A stretch of 64,000 bases of DNA from Endothia cerciana (Eukaryota > Ascomycota > Sordariomycetes > Diaporthales > Cryphonectriaceae), in assembly GCA_026119935.1 (NCBI GenBank), contig JALRMH010000016.1, positions 496,001-560,000 of the forward strand. The letters run 5' to 3'. Made by a program: the position numbers and the translations under genes. Positions 44,310 to 56,547 of the stretch are shown here, piece by piece (position 1 is the stretch's first letter; every line of letters starts with the position of its first letter). The notes beneath the pieces were generated by a model that was not told the DNA's origin, did not search any database, and saw only the letters and a list, made by a program, of their open reading frames with translations.

Positions 44310-45384
44310 CGTGGCGGTCCTTGCTAGATTGGTAGGTTTGACGTTTCGGCTCCCGCAGTTGATGAGTCTTTCAACAGGTTGAAACTTTATCCCAAAGGAG
44401 GTATTTGTTGCAGGGGCTGTCGTCGGCAATGTAGGTATGTATGCCTGGAGGTGAAACTGTTAATGGTGTCCACGAGTGGCGAAAAAAGCAGGATTCGAGG
44501 TATGACGTCCATCCTCCCGCTTGCACCTTGTCGGTTGGGCTGGAAAAACCCGCTGTGCTACCCTACATCTGAGACTCAACTGTTCCTATATTTACAGGGG
44601 CTTAGCAAGAGCAAGAAAAGCAAAAAGACGCCCCCTTTACTCTGGGAGCCGGGCTTTGGCATGAATCCTCTACCCACTCGCATCACCATCTGATATTGAG
44701 CATGCACTAGTATGAGTGGGTAAGTGAGGACATGTCTTCCTCGCAAGCCGTTGGCATCGCCCTTCACATCACTCTGTCCATCTTGAAATTAAGGTGAATC
44801 GAGATTCACCCCGTGGGACAGGGGTGAGACTCGTAGTGAGTTGGGTGCTCGAACCCGCCAGCAGAGACATATCTGAGCAACACGAGGCACAACGGTAAGA
44901 CAGCTGTGGAAAGGTTTGAGAAGGGCGCTGTGTGACGCGCAGGCCTGTCTATTTTGCTAGTCATAGAGAAACTGAACCGAGCCTCCGGAACAAACCACTT
45001 GATCATCTCCACACGACCGCGTGCGTCTATGTATGTTGCCAGATTATGTACAAGCGCTGCGCCTGTCGTTTGCTCCTTGACAATGCGACAGCTTCCAGCC
45101 TAGCTAGTCATTACATCCATTCCTGGGACCTCATTGCCTCCCGTGCCACGCCGGCGTGACAGGATCTAGGCGTTGACGGTGTACGCAGGAGCCTAGACAG
45201 CTAGGCGGATCCACGCATCTCGCTCAACCAAAAAGAGAATACATCGTGATTAGATACTGGGCATAAAAGCCGGATCCTGGCTGCCCCTTGGAGCACGGGT
45301 CAGCCATGATGTCTCTACCGGGCGAGGTCATGACTGAGCGGCCTCCAAACCTTTTTTTCATAGTGGCTGGTGAAATCTCGTGTT
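44310..45384. other. Intergenic region
   Basis: About 1.1 kb without a supported gene. A GGGTTCGAG string on the minus strand near 44850 looks like a Pol III B box, but no cloverleaf can be folded around it. Confidence 0.5.
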
Positions 45385-45552
45385 CTACACCATCACATCC
45401 TCTGATATCTGGTTCATGCAGCAGCTGAAGACCCGGTAGACCAGGGCAGAGGCAATGACGGTGCTGAAGATGAAGATGTACATGAAGACAGCCCAGTCCA
45501 GGTCGAGCTTCGTCGCCTGGAACGGGAAGCCATTGAGCGTCTGGGCGTCCAT
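45385..45552 (-). CDS. Candidate 55-residue single-pass membrane protein
   Basis: Short open frame from ATG 45552 to TAG 45385, too short for usual gene callers. It starts MDAQTLNGFPFQATKLDLDW, a short polar, mildly acidic head, then one strongly hydrophobic span (AVFMYIFIFSTVIASALVYRV, residues about 21-41) and a brief tail FSCCMNQISEDVMV with a juxtamembrane Cys pair that could be palmitoylated. The clean architecture of polar head, a single 20-residue span and a short tail is what small regulatory or organelle membrane proteins look like. No partner exon is needed, but one upstream cannot be excluded. I do not recognise a family; real status depends on transcript or conservation evidence. 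Confidence 0.45.
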   Translation of the reverse strand: MDAQTLNGFPFQATKLDLDWAVFMYIFIFSTVIASALVYRVFSCCMNQISEDVMV

Positions 45553-46255
45553 GATGGGCAGCGTGGGGTCGCGTGCTCCGTTGCGATAACTGATATCGTG
45601 GGATGAATCGAAGGGGTGATGATGCCAGCAGGCTGCCCAGCAGCTAGGAGTCGAGTATTAAGGAGCGTGTGGAACGTTTGTGTATAACACGAGAAGGAGA
45701 AAACATAAAGTAGATTGACTGACGGACAGAGAGACTGACGAGCAAACAAGAATAGCCCACGTGGCCAACTTCACCGAACTTTGCGGGGGGAAACCACGGA
45801 TGCCACCCGGTGTAGAAGAGACGGAAACATTGGGCTGTGTGTGGTGGCTTTGGACCAGACGGCGATCACGTCGTAAATGTCACAACTAGGTCCGGGACCG
45901 TAGGTCACCCAGACCACGACGTCGCAAATTCGGCGACTGTCCCCAATTGAAAGGATGCGGGGATACAAGACTCAAGCAAGGATCGGGAACGACCTGAGCG
46001 TTACCTCTAGGCTCTCATTCTGTATGTGGGAAGATCTGTTTGTAGGGTACGATTGTATGGACATATACCGCCGAAACAGTGCCACGCGGCTCAAGCTTGT
46101 TGTCTCCAAAGAGCTCTCGATGCCAAGTACTGCCAATCCCCTCCTCCTATCCAGACCATACCGCTAGATCAACGCACAATGTCCCAAGCTAGTGACCTGA
46201 GGATGCTCACGCCGTCCAATGCCAACCCCCCGTTAGTCTCGTCGAGCTCAGAGAA
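45553..46255. other. Region downstream of the NRPS-like gene, with a possible carrier-domain trace
   Basis: 703 bases, no intact gene. Just after the stop of the adenylation gene (46256-46258), the same frame continues for about 28 codons (46255 to about 46172) as SELDETN..LALDGVSIL, faintly like a degenerate peptidyl-carrier motif, before another stop. This may be coincidence. Confidence 0.4.
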
Positions 46256-48375
46256 TCAATCGCCATCCGAAGCCGTGGACATAGAGAATGAAAACGTCGT
46301 TTCGACGATGACCGATCCATACCTGTCTTTGCTGCCTTGCCACTGGTCGCCAAAGTCCTCATAGATCTTCTCGATCTGCGCCGCGTACTTCTTCTCGATC
46401 TCCTTCCGCCTCGCCGTCCCCTTTGTCCCCGTCCGGACGAATCCACCGTGCTCGGTGTGCAGGATATGGGTCCTTTTGACGCGGCCAAAGGTTGGCATCT
46501 TGTTGTTCTGTTCCTCGATTATTTCCCATAGCTCTTGCTTCGTCTCTTGGTCGTCCGCGACATCCTTCGCCAGCTCGATCACGGCGACTGGTTGCAACCT
46601 GCCCATGCCGAAGACAAGCGCCTGATTGACTTTTGGATTCGCATCCAACGCATTCTGAATCGGTAGAGGGTAGAGATTTGACCCAGTAGAGAACGCTGTC
46701 AACAACAGATGTTAACACCTGTGCTTCACGGGATTCTGAACACCCCGAGGAGTTCGGGCAAAAGGTAGGGATCTTGCATACTGATGAGGTCGTCGGTACG
46801 TCCAGCAAAGCGCCACGCGAAGCCGGCCTTGGTTGGATCCGGATGCGGAATCCAGAGATCGCCCACCTCGACCTCGGGTGGAGGCCCTGTGCTGTCCCAA
46901 GGCTTCGAGTCGTGGGTCAGCAATCCGTCTCGGTGGGCCCAGAATGAGTATGGACTTGAGTCGGGCGTCAAGACAAGAACCATCTCCATGAGTGGCCTCG
47001 GTATGTCATCCTTATCGAGTGTCACAGCACCACTGTCCCGGAACTCGATGCCTGCCTTTTCGGCGTCGAACAAACAGAACTCGTATTCTTCCGGCTCAAC
47101 CAGCTTGACCTGCGGTACGAAGGCTGCCTCCGTCGATGCCCAGACGTTCTGGATACGAGTGTGCTTTGACCATTCCTTGCTGGCAAAGGGCGAGAGTATA
47201 GCTGATGATTGGGATAACAGGAGCTATCTGTCAGCGAGACACCAGCCCTTTGACAAGATTACCGAGATTTCACGTGCACAGCTGGAACAGCCTGAGAGAG
47301 CACTTACCGCCACCAAAGCAAGCCCAGTCTAGTTTTCTCATAAAATAGGCACCATCTGATCGGCGGGCTACGTCTTCCATCATCCCTATATACCTCGGGA
47401 TCAGCAAAGGGGAGACGTAAATCTTTCTCGTTGGTGAGGTAGCGGAGGCGGCTTCTAGGCACTCAGCGACTTACAGGGTGCCAGGAGTGCCTTTGTGCAC
47501 TTCGAATGCTCCAGGATACTGCAGATGTCTTGCGTGCCAACCGCACGATGGCGGTACCCAGGGACGAAAACACCCTGGCCAAAAACACTGCCCAGGAGGG
47601 CAGTGTACGCCGAAGATCCATGGAAAGGCGGAGAGACCATCAACATGCGTACATGCTTGCTGGGGAACGCCCAGTCCTTTAGGAACCCACGGCCACCGGC
47701 ACCGCCCCCTTCACCGGGCAACAGGCCTTGTCGGTCCAGTGCAGCGAAGGCGGCGTGGTTAATTCTGATGGGCTTCGGATCTCCGGTAGTTCCGGACGAG
47801 TGCAGGATGAGGAATGGGTCTTGTGCGGCCTCCTCGTAGGTCTTGGTATAAGGGTACGGGTCTGCTTTGACCTCGCCGTCGAGCAAATCGTCGAGCTCCG
47901 GGATCTGAGAGTGGAGGATATCTGCGTTCTTCCCGGAGAGGAGATCCTGGGTATGCACGCCGACTGCGCTCAGGATGATCTTGCTCTGAGTTTGTTTCAT
48001 GAGGCTCAAATGGATCTCGCGCGTGTTCAGCAGCGAGGAGAACAAGACCTGGTGCCCTGTCTTGCAAACTGCCATCTGCATGATGGGGTATCTGAGATCA
48101 GGCACGCCGAGAAAGAGGATAGTCTCGAACTTGCCGGCGGGAGATCGGCCGACATGGTCGGTGATGAAGTGGGCGAGCTTGTCGATGGCGTTGGCCAACC
48201 GTGCGAAGCTGATGTCCTCGTACCCAAGAGCCAAATTCCAGTCATCCACTGGCAGACTCGCCCATGGCCGATCGGGGTCGTTCTTGGCAATCTCGTCAAT
48301 CACGGCTGGTAAAAGCCGTCTGCCATAGTCTGGTCGTGCCGACGATGGATCGGCCAGTCCTATGCGCTGAGCCAT
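46256..48375 (-). CDS. NRPS-like adenylate-forming protein, adenylation domain only
   Basis: Exons 48375-47475, 47385-47308, 47201-46782 and 46695-46256; introns 89, 106 and 86 nt; 612 residues. It belongs to the ANL superfamily in the branch of fungal A-domain reductases or NRPS-like enzymes. Seen: A3 phosphate loop HSSGTTGDPKP; A4 region FHGSSAYTALLG; the CFGGA turn joined across intron 2; A5 NVWASTEA (Tyr-Gly replaced by Trp-Ala, common in this branch); A7/A8 GDLWI then FAGRTDDLI across intron 3; and A10 TGTKGTARRKEIEKKY with the catalytic Lys. It should activate a carboxylic acid as an adenylate. It stops right after A10 with VETTFSFSMSTASDGD; the carrier, reductase or thioesterase domains usual for this branch (over 1,000 residues) are absent. 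It may be a stand-alone ligase, or a truncated remnant. Substrate unknown. Confidence 0.8.
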
Positions 48376-50325
48376 GCTGGCATTTGACCTGCGTGGGTAA
48401 GTCTGCGGTTCTATTTGGTGGTTTTTTTTTTTTGGTTTTTTTTCCCACGGAAGCCCGTGAGGGACCGGGCGTAGGATTTATTTCCACCAAAATGCCCTCC
48501 TTATGAACGCTGTTGGGTGTCACCACGTAGGCGTATCTGCAGGCGTTGGAACATGGAGATGGGTGGCGTCTTGTGTGGCAGCTACGGGGGCTCCATTTTG
48601 ATGATCATACGATGTGAGAAGTGACACATTCTCGGATAATAGCCTTGGTGGAAGCCCCCCTACGTGGTTCTCCCTTGAGAGATGGGTTGTGCAGGTAATC
48701 ACCGATCCATTTACGCTCTCGTGCATCCATCTCGTGCATCCGGACTTCGGGTCGCTCAGCATGTAACCCATACACTCGTGTTGAAGCGATCCTTCATAGT
48801 ACGACCGACAAGGGAAAAAGAAGCTTGGCCAGCTTGGCCTCCAGTTCCCTGGTGTGAGCCTTGTTTGAATAGTCGTCACTTGGGGCCGCCGACAAATGCG
48901 TTGTTGAACGTTTGGGAACACCCGTGAGCAACGACTCATTCGGCCACCTACAGTACGGAGCTGGAGGTGAATGTCGTTACTCCATACATAGGATGAGTAT
49001 GTACCTGGTTGGACACACCCAGGCCGCCCAGTCGCCTATGCACGCAAGCATGTCCCTTATGCCACCAATGAGCCCAGAAAGGTCTCACGTTCCGAGGAAT
49101 GTAGCATCCGACTGACCTCGGGCCGAAGCCCGCAAGTCGTGCGAATTGAGGACCTGTAGAGTCACCGCACAAAATGGTGAGTGGATGCCTGTGCAAACCA
49201 GATGTAGGGCCACGGCACACCAGAAACAACAGTACAACACACACTGTCGCGGTCTTCTGACGGGATTCGCCGTGTCCTCTCTCCTCCTCTTTTTAAATAG
49301 ACCTGATGAGACTTCCTCGACCCAACCTGCCTGGCTAGGAGGCTCTCTGAGTGTACCTCTCACGCCTCTGTCGCATAGACGACCGTTAGGAGGGCCAAGG
49401 AAGTGGCTGGCTCGCGGAATCCTTTACGGACCATCGCTTCTTTCCAGCCCTTTGGAAGTCCAGGATTTGCAGGCCAAATCTCTTAGAACCAGGACCCTAA
49501 TGATGGCTAAAGATGCCCATCAACTCTAGATGTTGTTTCTTACGAGTGGCGAGGAGCACTGCCATGCTAATCGTGCTGGGGTGGGACGAAGTGTACGTGG
49601 TGCCTACGATGTGGACCAGATCAGTAGCTGCAGCCTAGCAGAATTAGTGATTTGGGAATGTAGTGATTGAATACGAACACGCGCAGTGTCTGAGACGCTT
49701 GCAATGCTGCGGTCCTACATGATGACCAGAGGATGGTTTCGCGAGTACTGTATACTGTAGTCATATCTTGACCCTCTCTCAGCACCGTCTTACTATCGAT
49801 ACGGGTGATCAGAATGGACGAGGTCTATCTTGGCTGACACGTCGAGAATGGCCATGTTGGCGGCCTGGATCAGAGGGTTGACGGTCGATAAGATGTTTGA
49901 GAGATAAAAGCTAACCGACAGGAGCAAGAGGAAGGATGACTCGCGAGAGGTGAAGGCGTAGGAGGTGATCAAGGTTGTGGCTGGTGTGAAGGTTGTCTTT
50001 GTGGCTTTCGCCACTGAACCTACTGAGTAGAGGCTTAACGATAGAGGGGTTGATGGCCCCCAGTCCTTGTCCAGTGTCCCGCCCTTGGAGGGGCCTGATG
50101 GGGGGAACGCGGCGAGCACACACTTAGGCACTTGATCCCCGCGCCCAAAACAAACAGAGAGTGGTCTTTTTCTTCTTTCCCCTGTGCGTGCCCAACCTTT
50201 CTGTACAATCGCCCAAGCCTTGACATTGTCCCTCCTGGCTTCTGTTCCGCATCCCCTCTCCGCCGCACCGAAGACTGACTCCGTTATCGAGATTCTCGCC
50301 GCCGTACCGAATCGAGTCTGTTATC
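48376..50325. other. Divergent intergenic region between NRPS-like and eIF3j genes
   Basis: 1.95 kb. A T-rich stretch (complement A-rich) at 48422-48449 lies just upstream of the NRPS-like start and may be part of its core promoter or 5' UTR. Small frames at 48520-48939 and 49793-50131 (-) have no domain. The eIF3j 5' UTR probably starts around 50200. Confidence 0.5.
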
Positions 50326-51514
50326 ATGGGAAAGTGGGGTAAGTCGTGCGAAAACTCTCACTCGGCCGTCAAGCCGAGCAGTTCCATCGTCCCGGGCACC
50401 CTAGACGACGCGATGTCTTCGCGAGGCTGGGCCTGGAGGATCCCTTGAGGGAGGAGGTCAGCTCTTTTCAGCCTGAGAGATCTGTGTCCCTGCCCTCGCT
50501 CGTCTGTGGGCATCATGCCGTAAGGATGCAGGAGGACGATGGACCGGAAAACCGACGATCAAAGCCTCGTACGCCCCAGTTGTTTGCTCGAATACTCAAC
50601 TGACAGCCTTGCCCCGATAGACGACGAAGAAGCTGATTCCAGCTCTCGCGCCGAAGAGACTGTCGTCGCCGGCCGCCGCAAGTTCGACGACGAGGAAGAC
50701 GATGATGATGTAAGGAGGCCTGCCCCGGCGCCTAGACTGTACCATCACACCGGCCTTGGGTCTCGCTGACACATACCCTCCCCTCTGACAGGTCCTAGAC
50801 TCCTGGGATGCCGCCGAAGATTCCGAAGTCGAGCGTGAGAAGGCCAAGAAGGCCGCCGAGGCCAAGGCCAAGGCCGAGGCCGAGGCTAAAGCCAACAAGA
50901 AGTCCAAGTCCCAGCGCGTGGCTGAGAAGATCGCCGAGCGCCAACGGCTGAAGGAGGAAGGCTACTCGGACGACTCGGACGACTCGGACGACGAGACCGA
51001 GGAGCAAAAGCGCGCGCGACTGGCAGCCGCACAGAAGGAGGCCGACCTGAAGCATGCCGAGGACCTGTTCGGCGGGGACGTCGGCTCCGTTCCCTCGGGG
51101 CGCAAGGCCGCCATCAAGGGCTCCGTGGTCCCCAACCCCAACAACCCGGAGGATCTTATCGACCTGTCCTCCATGCCGCTGTTCGACCCCAAGACCAAGT
51201 CCCAGTTCGAGACGCTGCGCGAGGTCGTGGCCCCCATCATCGCCGGCAACTCCAAGAAGCCGCAGTACTCCATCTTCATGACGGAGTTCGTCAAGGCGCT
51301 GGCCAAGGAGATGCAGTCCGACCAGATCAAGAAGGTCGCTAGTGCGCTCACTACCCTCAGCAACGAGAGGATGAAGGAGGAGAAGGCCGTCCAGGGTGGC
51401 AGCAAGAAGACCAAGGCGGCCAAGACCAAGACCACGCTTGCCATCGCCCGACCCTCGGTCACGGACACCACGGCTTATGACGAGGAAACTTTTGGTGACG
51501 ATGACTTCATGTGA
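50326..51514 (+). CDS. hcr1: Translation initiation factor eIF3 subunit J (Hcr1)
   Basis: Exons 50326-50338, 50621-50709 and 50792-51514; introns 282 and 82 nt; 274 residues. The first exon is only 13 nt (MGKW plus one base), a structure typical of this gene, and the 282-nt first intron is the longest in the window. eIF3j is a loosely bound eIF3 subunit that sits in the 40S mRNA channel and aids scanning, recycling and termination. Evidence: acidic start MGKWDDEE...KFDDEEDDDDVLDSWDAAED, a basic Lys/Ala coiled helix (EREKAKKAAEAKAKAEAEAK), SDDSDDSDDE, then the conserved core DLFGGDVGSV...DLSSMPLFDPKTKSQFETLRE and YSIFMTEFVKALAKEM, ending in an acidic FGDDDFM tail. Splice joins reproduce the expected sequence exactly. 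High certainty. Confidence 0.93.
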
Positions 51515-52502
51515 AAGGCCCGACCGGGATCACATATAGAGCCGCTACCGCCCACAGGCTACGTCTGTGGTATCGGGAGAAAGCCAAGCTTCGGCCTGCA
51601 CTCAAGACACCCACCGCTGGTCAAGCCACCAGGCGTCAACCTGCAACAGTAGTGTTCCTACGGCGGCACTTCCAGGTTACGCCTGCGGCGGTGTGGTGGT
51701 GAGACGGAGCCAAGGGAGGAGGCGGCGACAACGGACTGTTGAGGGTGGCCATTAAGGGAGCGACAGAACTACTTGGGGGAGGTTAGACAAATCTGGAATT
51801 TTTCAAGCAAAGATGGCAGAATGACATAAGAACCGGGCGCTTGCTTTCGAACAAGGATACCTGATAATAGACAGCATTTGCTCTGCAGCTTTGCACGTGT
51901 CTTGCAGGACTCTGCTATTCATGGGTGATACTTTGAAGAACATTTTCTCAAGGAGGCATTAGTTCCTACGCCGAACCACGGGGGAATGTTCTGCATTCGC
52001 GCCAACAGAGTCACCCAAAGCTTCCCCGGGCTCGCCCAACTCGAGCAACCCGAGGACCTCTGCTTGGAAAACGGCCACACGTTGAACCAGGGCAAGCAGT
52101 TGCAGCGCAGCAACGGATGCGAGAAGAGAGTCTCCCGGCCTCATGAGGTAGGTGCATTCGTTTCGTCATTCCCATCTACCCATTCATGTACCGCCGTATT
52201 TCATACACCCAGCCCAAATTGGAACCCGCCATCGTCAGGGTATCAATGCCATCGGTGCCACTGACTCGGCATAAGAACGCCCAAAAGCAACGAAACGCGC
52301 CTCGCGGAGTGTTTCCGGTTTCAAACGCCGTGCCTACCATACCTTATTGTGCCGCACGCTTGGATTTAGATGATGCAAGATGCAAAGCGGAGATGTTGCC
52401 TGTCCACCTCCGGCGTTGCCCCTCCCCCATGCCTCTGTCCTTCTCTTGCGCATTGCGCTCTACCCCTTATTTTTATTGGCTCGTACCCAGCCCTCCGCCA
52501 GT
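51515..52502. other. Convergent intergenic region, eIF3j and Mdm31/32
   Basis: About 1 kb with no gene supported; presumed 3' UTRs. A short palindromic-looking sequence near 51690 (CTGCGGCGGTGTGGTGG) is unremarkable. Confidence 0.5.
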
Positions 52503-54777
52503 CTAGGTGATCAAATCCCCAGCTACGCCGACGAGCAATGCCTGCAGCGCAACGCTGACAGCCCAGAAGCCCACCTTCTTCAGCCTCTTGACCCTCGAGT
52601 GCTGATCCTCCACATCCCTCGCAAAGGCCGTGTACACCTCAGCCGACATATCATCCATGAGCCCGCAATCGAAGATGGTCCAGCTCCCGTCGAAATCACT
52701 CGCCCGCTTCACAATGCGGCAGCTGATGGGAATGTACGTATGCTTCGCGTTAATGTAGGCGACTATGGGCCGCACCAGGTTCTGGTTGACGTAGGAGATA
52801 TCTGGGGTGGCGGAGAACATGGGCACGCTGGCGCGAACGTCGTTAAGGTGGATCCGTAGGTCCATTACAAGGTAGCGGGGCGGCTCGTCTGGGGTGTGTT
52901 GCTGCGCCGAGGTGTCTGACTGGTCGTCAGGGCCTCTGTGGGCGTCCACGACAGCGGGATAAAGGTGGCCTTCGGTTGGATTGGACAGTTCGTTGTTGAT
53001 ACTGAGGTCATTCCGGTCTCCCCCAAGGTTCTTGTCTAGGATGCGGAGATATCTGTTGCTGGTGACTGCTTCCTCCATCTTGTCGTAGAAGTCGCTCATG
53101 ACTTTGCCGATGCTCTCGTCAGGGTCCGCAGGGATCATGACGTCCGCTACAATGTCGACATTCCCCTCGTAGATCCAGCCAAATGTGCCCTCCACCCCAC
53201 GGTTCAGGTGATCTATCCTGAGACCGTCAATGCGCAACCGGCTGAACTTCTTCCAGGCGCTCGGCTCACCGAGATTGTCTGCGATATACTTCTCATCACC
53301 AGCAACAGCGCCGTGGACCTGCTTCGGATGTATGGTAAACAGCGACCCATCAAACGAGCCCGACATGTGGGATGCCGACAGGAAGTCGTAGAAGAGCCAT
53401 TGCTTCCGGAGCTGTGGCAGCTCACAGCTGTAAATGCTGACTGAGAACGGGCGGAAACCGCCTGGCTGGTGGACAGTTACCAGTAAATCCTCGAGCTTGA
53501 AGTGCTCGATCTCGAAATCGCCCGGCTGATACTCATGCCGATATGATAGTGGGTCCCGACTCTCTCCTGACCAGTGGACGGACGTCCGATCCACCACGCC
53601 GCGTACTCCTTTGATCTCGACGTTTTTGAGGAGACCGGTGCTGTTCCACCACTTGCTGAAGGAGAGTGTGACGTTCACTTCGCTGATCGTCAAGTCGAAT
53701 TGTGTATAGTTCCCATCATCTTCTGTGGCCTGAGAATCCGGGTTGGACGCTGCTGCCGCCGCGGCAGCAGCATCTGTAGGCGAGCCCTTAGAGACGGAGG
53801 ACTTAGTTTGGCCAGGCCGTCTCGATACGTAGACATTTCGGAAGGTGATAACACCGTCACCCCACTTCGGCACAATGGCCGATTCGAAGACGACTGTAAC
53901 ACCGGCCGCCTTCGTCAGATAGTCCCCGATCTTCTGCGCAAGAGTTTCTGGACAACGCCGTCAGCGAATGCAGTGTCTGAGAAGTACCAGTGGGAAATAT
54001 ACCCTGGGCAAAGACAGTGTTGACCATGAGAATCAGTAGGGAGACAAATGTCGTCGTCCCGACAAGGATCCACACAAAGTGCCCGAAGAGAATCCAGGAC
54101 AGGAAAGCGCCCCACTCATCAGCGTTGAATGGCCGCGTGCTCCGGATCGAGAACCACTTGAAGCGGACCTTGAGCCTCTGCCAAAACCCGTTCGCCGCAG
54201 CCAGCAGCTCCTCCTTGGTCGGTCGGTGCGGCATCTTCGGCAGGTGTGGCAGATGTAGATATTTCGACACGGAGTCTGTCAGGCTATCGTGGCCCTCTTC
54301 CCCCTTCTTGTGAACTGCCCCTGGGTCCTTATCCCGAGGCTCGGGCTGTGGCTGGGACGGATTCTGCTGCGCGCCCGGCATCTTTGCCTCATCCCCTGAC
54401 TTGGTGCTCGCCAGTCGCCTCTGTGATTGTCCAGCTGAGCCGGTTGTGCTGTGAATATTGCGCGCCCATGCTTGCCTGGCCAGGCGGCCGACTGTTCCAG
54501 CTCTTGGACCGCCTCCTGGCCCCGCAGATTCAGCAGCGGTATTGCAGCTAGTCAATATCGTCTGTGAGGCCGGACTGGAGGTGTCAAGCCCCAGCAGGAG
54601 CAGGCCGCCGGAGAGGTGCCGCCGGGCATTGTACTGCGATATTGACCGGAACTGCGGGAAAGCTGAAGATCTGAAGGCGAATGGCCGCTGCGCTGATGAC
54701 CGTACGAATGAGCGTCCGAGGCCCTCCCAGGCAAATGTCCAAGCGGTCCGCCCGAATTTTGTCGAACTGCTAGACAT
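52503..54777 (-). CDS. Mitochondrial inner-membrane protein of the Mdm31/Mdm32 family
   Basis: Exons 54777-54003 and 53947-52503, intron 55 nt (phase 1), 739 residues. The family sits in the inner mitochondrial membrane with most of the chain facing the intermembrane space; in yeast it is needed for tubular mitochondria, nucleoid stability and phospholipid (cardiolipin) homeostasis. The N-terminus is an Arg/Ser-rich presequence and disordered matrix part. Next is WFSIRSTRPFNADEWGAFLSW and a first membrane span ending TFVSLLILMVNTVFAQ; the intron falls just after it. The large conserved domain includes ESAIVPKWGDGVITFRNVYVSR, HFKLEDLLVTVHQPGGFRPF, FYDFLSASHMSGSFDGSLFT, and DVMIPADPDES; a C-terminal span GFWAVSVALQALLVGVAGDL closes it. 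An eight-Ala run and a GPGGG block are the only low-complexity parts. Which of the two paralogs it matches best cannot be told by eye. Confidence 0.9.
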
Positions 54778-55657
54778 ATTGCTGCTTCCGGCAGACGGCG
54801 TTCATGACGAAGCGAAGAGCGGGCGCATTTCGGGACCGGGGCAGGTACCAACCGGTGAGACAGTGCTATTGGTGAGGTGAGAGGGAACAGCAGCTCTCAG
54901 GGAGAACGGCCTGGGATCTAGCTCAACGTCAAGCGCTAATATCCAAGTAGGCCAGGGCGGTTTGCGATCGTCCTCGGTGTTCTAAAAGACTTCGTTCAGA
55001 AGCTCCCTATGTAGCGACTGGCCGCAAGCGTCATGTGCTATGAGGGCTGCAGGTGAGAGGGATGCTCTGCCAGACAGAACAACATAGATGACAGGACGAT
55101 GAGTACGCCGGCGCAAACAGATCCTGGGAGCATGTCGCGTGGTTGGTGGTGCGGCAGATTTAGCAGGGCAGAAAACCTGGGAGACTGCGGGAGGAGCGCA
55201 TGAACTTTTGCTCTCCCAGCAATGACGCGCGACTGTGCAAGGATAGGCGACCAGGGTAAGGGTCGAGGGCGCCAATACAATAGAACATAGTACATAGGAA
55301 CGAATTCGATAAGATACCAGCCTGGTGGGTTCTCCATTTTTGCCCGCCGCCAGGGAAAAAAAGTCGGCGGTAAAAAGTTCAGGGTTCGGCATCGAGAATT
55401 CATCATCCAGACAATCTACCAGCCAGGACAACTCATTGCGACGACAGAAGATCAGTTCCTCACAGAGTTGAAGCAACAGGGATTCCTTTCAATAGACTTG
55501 GTGATCGGCACAAGCCGGACAGCCCTTCCAGTGATCACTCTTACCCCGCCGAGACAGCAACCAACCATCCATCCATCCATCCATCCACCCAGTCCAGCCT
55601 CGCAAGAATCTCCCGCCATCGACTGTCCAGATAGACACACAGGGGAGCAGGTTCAAG
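54778..55657. promoter_or_regulatory. 880-bp bidirectional promoter region between Mdm31/32 and Pno1 genes
   Basis: Two housekeeping genes diverge from here. A CCAT microsatellite of five to six units (55565-55588) lies in the presumed Pno1 5' UTR, about 70 bases before its ATG. No coding trace in between. Confidence 0.55.
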
Positions 55658-56547
55658 ATGCCCGCACCGACAGCGCTCAAGGCGCCTCCACCAGAGGCCG
55701 CCGCCTCCTCCATCCCCCTCCCCACCGAGAACGAAGACGAGGAGCTCCTCGACGCGCCCACCGACGATGCCACCTTCACCAACCCACAAGAGCCCTCTTC
55801 CGCCGCCGCCGCCGCCGCCGACGGCATGCAGCTCGACGACGCACTCGACGAGGAGGGCCGGCCGCGGTTCGCGCCCGCGTCCAAGTCCGCCGACGTGGTG
55901 CGTATCGAGCACCGCAAGGTCCCCATCCCGCCGCACCGCATGACCCCCCTCAAGGCGGCCTGGCCCAAGATCTACCCGCCCCTCGTCGAGCACCTGAAGC
56001 TGCAGTGCCGGATGAACATGAAGAGCAAGAGCGTCGAGCTGCGCACGTCCAGGGTGACCACTGACATGGGGGCCATCCAGAAGGGCGCCGACTTCGTGCG
56101 GGCGTTCGCGCTGGGGTTCGATGTCGACGATGCGATCGCCCTGCTGAGATTAGATGATCTCTACATCGAGAGTGAGTCCCGCCCGCCCCTGTCCCTTCCC
56201 TCAGGCTGTGTCGCTCCCATCCTCCGGGGGTCCCTTCGGGAGATTCGTGAGCTAATACAGGGTCAACAACAGCCTTCGAGATCAAAGACGTAAAGACCCT
56301 CCAGGGCGACCACCTCGCGCGCGCCATCGGCCGCATCGCCGGCAAGGACGGCAAGACAAAGTACGCCATTGAGAACGCCTCGCGTACGCGCATTGTCCTG
56401 GCCGACTCCAAGATCCACATCCTGGGCGGCTTCAAGAATACACGCATCGCCCGGGAGTCCGTCGTCAGCCTCATTCTCGGAAAGCCGCCCGGCAAGGTGT
56501 ACAACGGGCTGAGGACAGTGAGCGCACGGATGAAGGAGAGATTTTGA
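55658..56547 (+). CDS. pno1: KH-domain ribosome-biogenesis factor Pno1/Dim2
   Basis: Exons 55658-56171 and 56273-56547, intron 101 nt (phase 1), 262 residues, the normal size. Pno1 (Dim2) is a 40S assembly factor that binds the 3' end of 18S rRNA precursor near the Nob1 cleavage site and recruits Dim1. The N-terminus is acidic and Ala-rich (with a seven-Ala run), then EHRKVPIPPHRMTPLKAAWPKI and a first degenerate KH-like part with ELRTSRVTTDMGAIQKGADFVRAF. After the intron comes EIKDVKTLQGDHLARAIGRIAGKDGKTKYAIENASRTRIVL (GRIAGKDGKT being the GxxG-type KH loop) and ILGGFKNTRIARESVVSLILG. The intron joins IES-TFEIKDV cleanly. Secure. Confidence 0.93.

Noticed and set aside
44806..44905. Possible tRNA on minus strand (GGGTTCGAG string)
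   Set aside because: Acceptor and T stems do not pair and no A box is placed correctly.
31181..48375. Idea that the enoyl-reductase-like enzyme and NRPS-like gene form one secondary-metabolite cluster
   Set aside because: They are about 14 kb apart with Crz1, alternative oxidase and unrelated genes between, no polyketide synthase, transporter or pathway regulator nearby.
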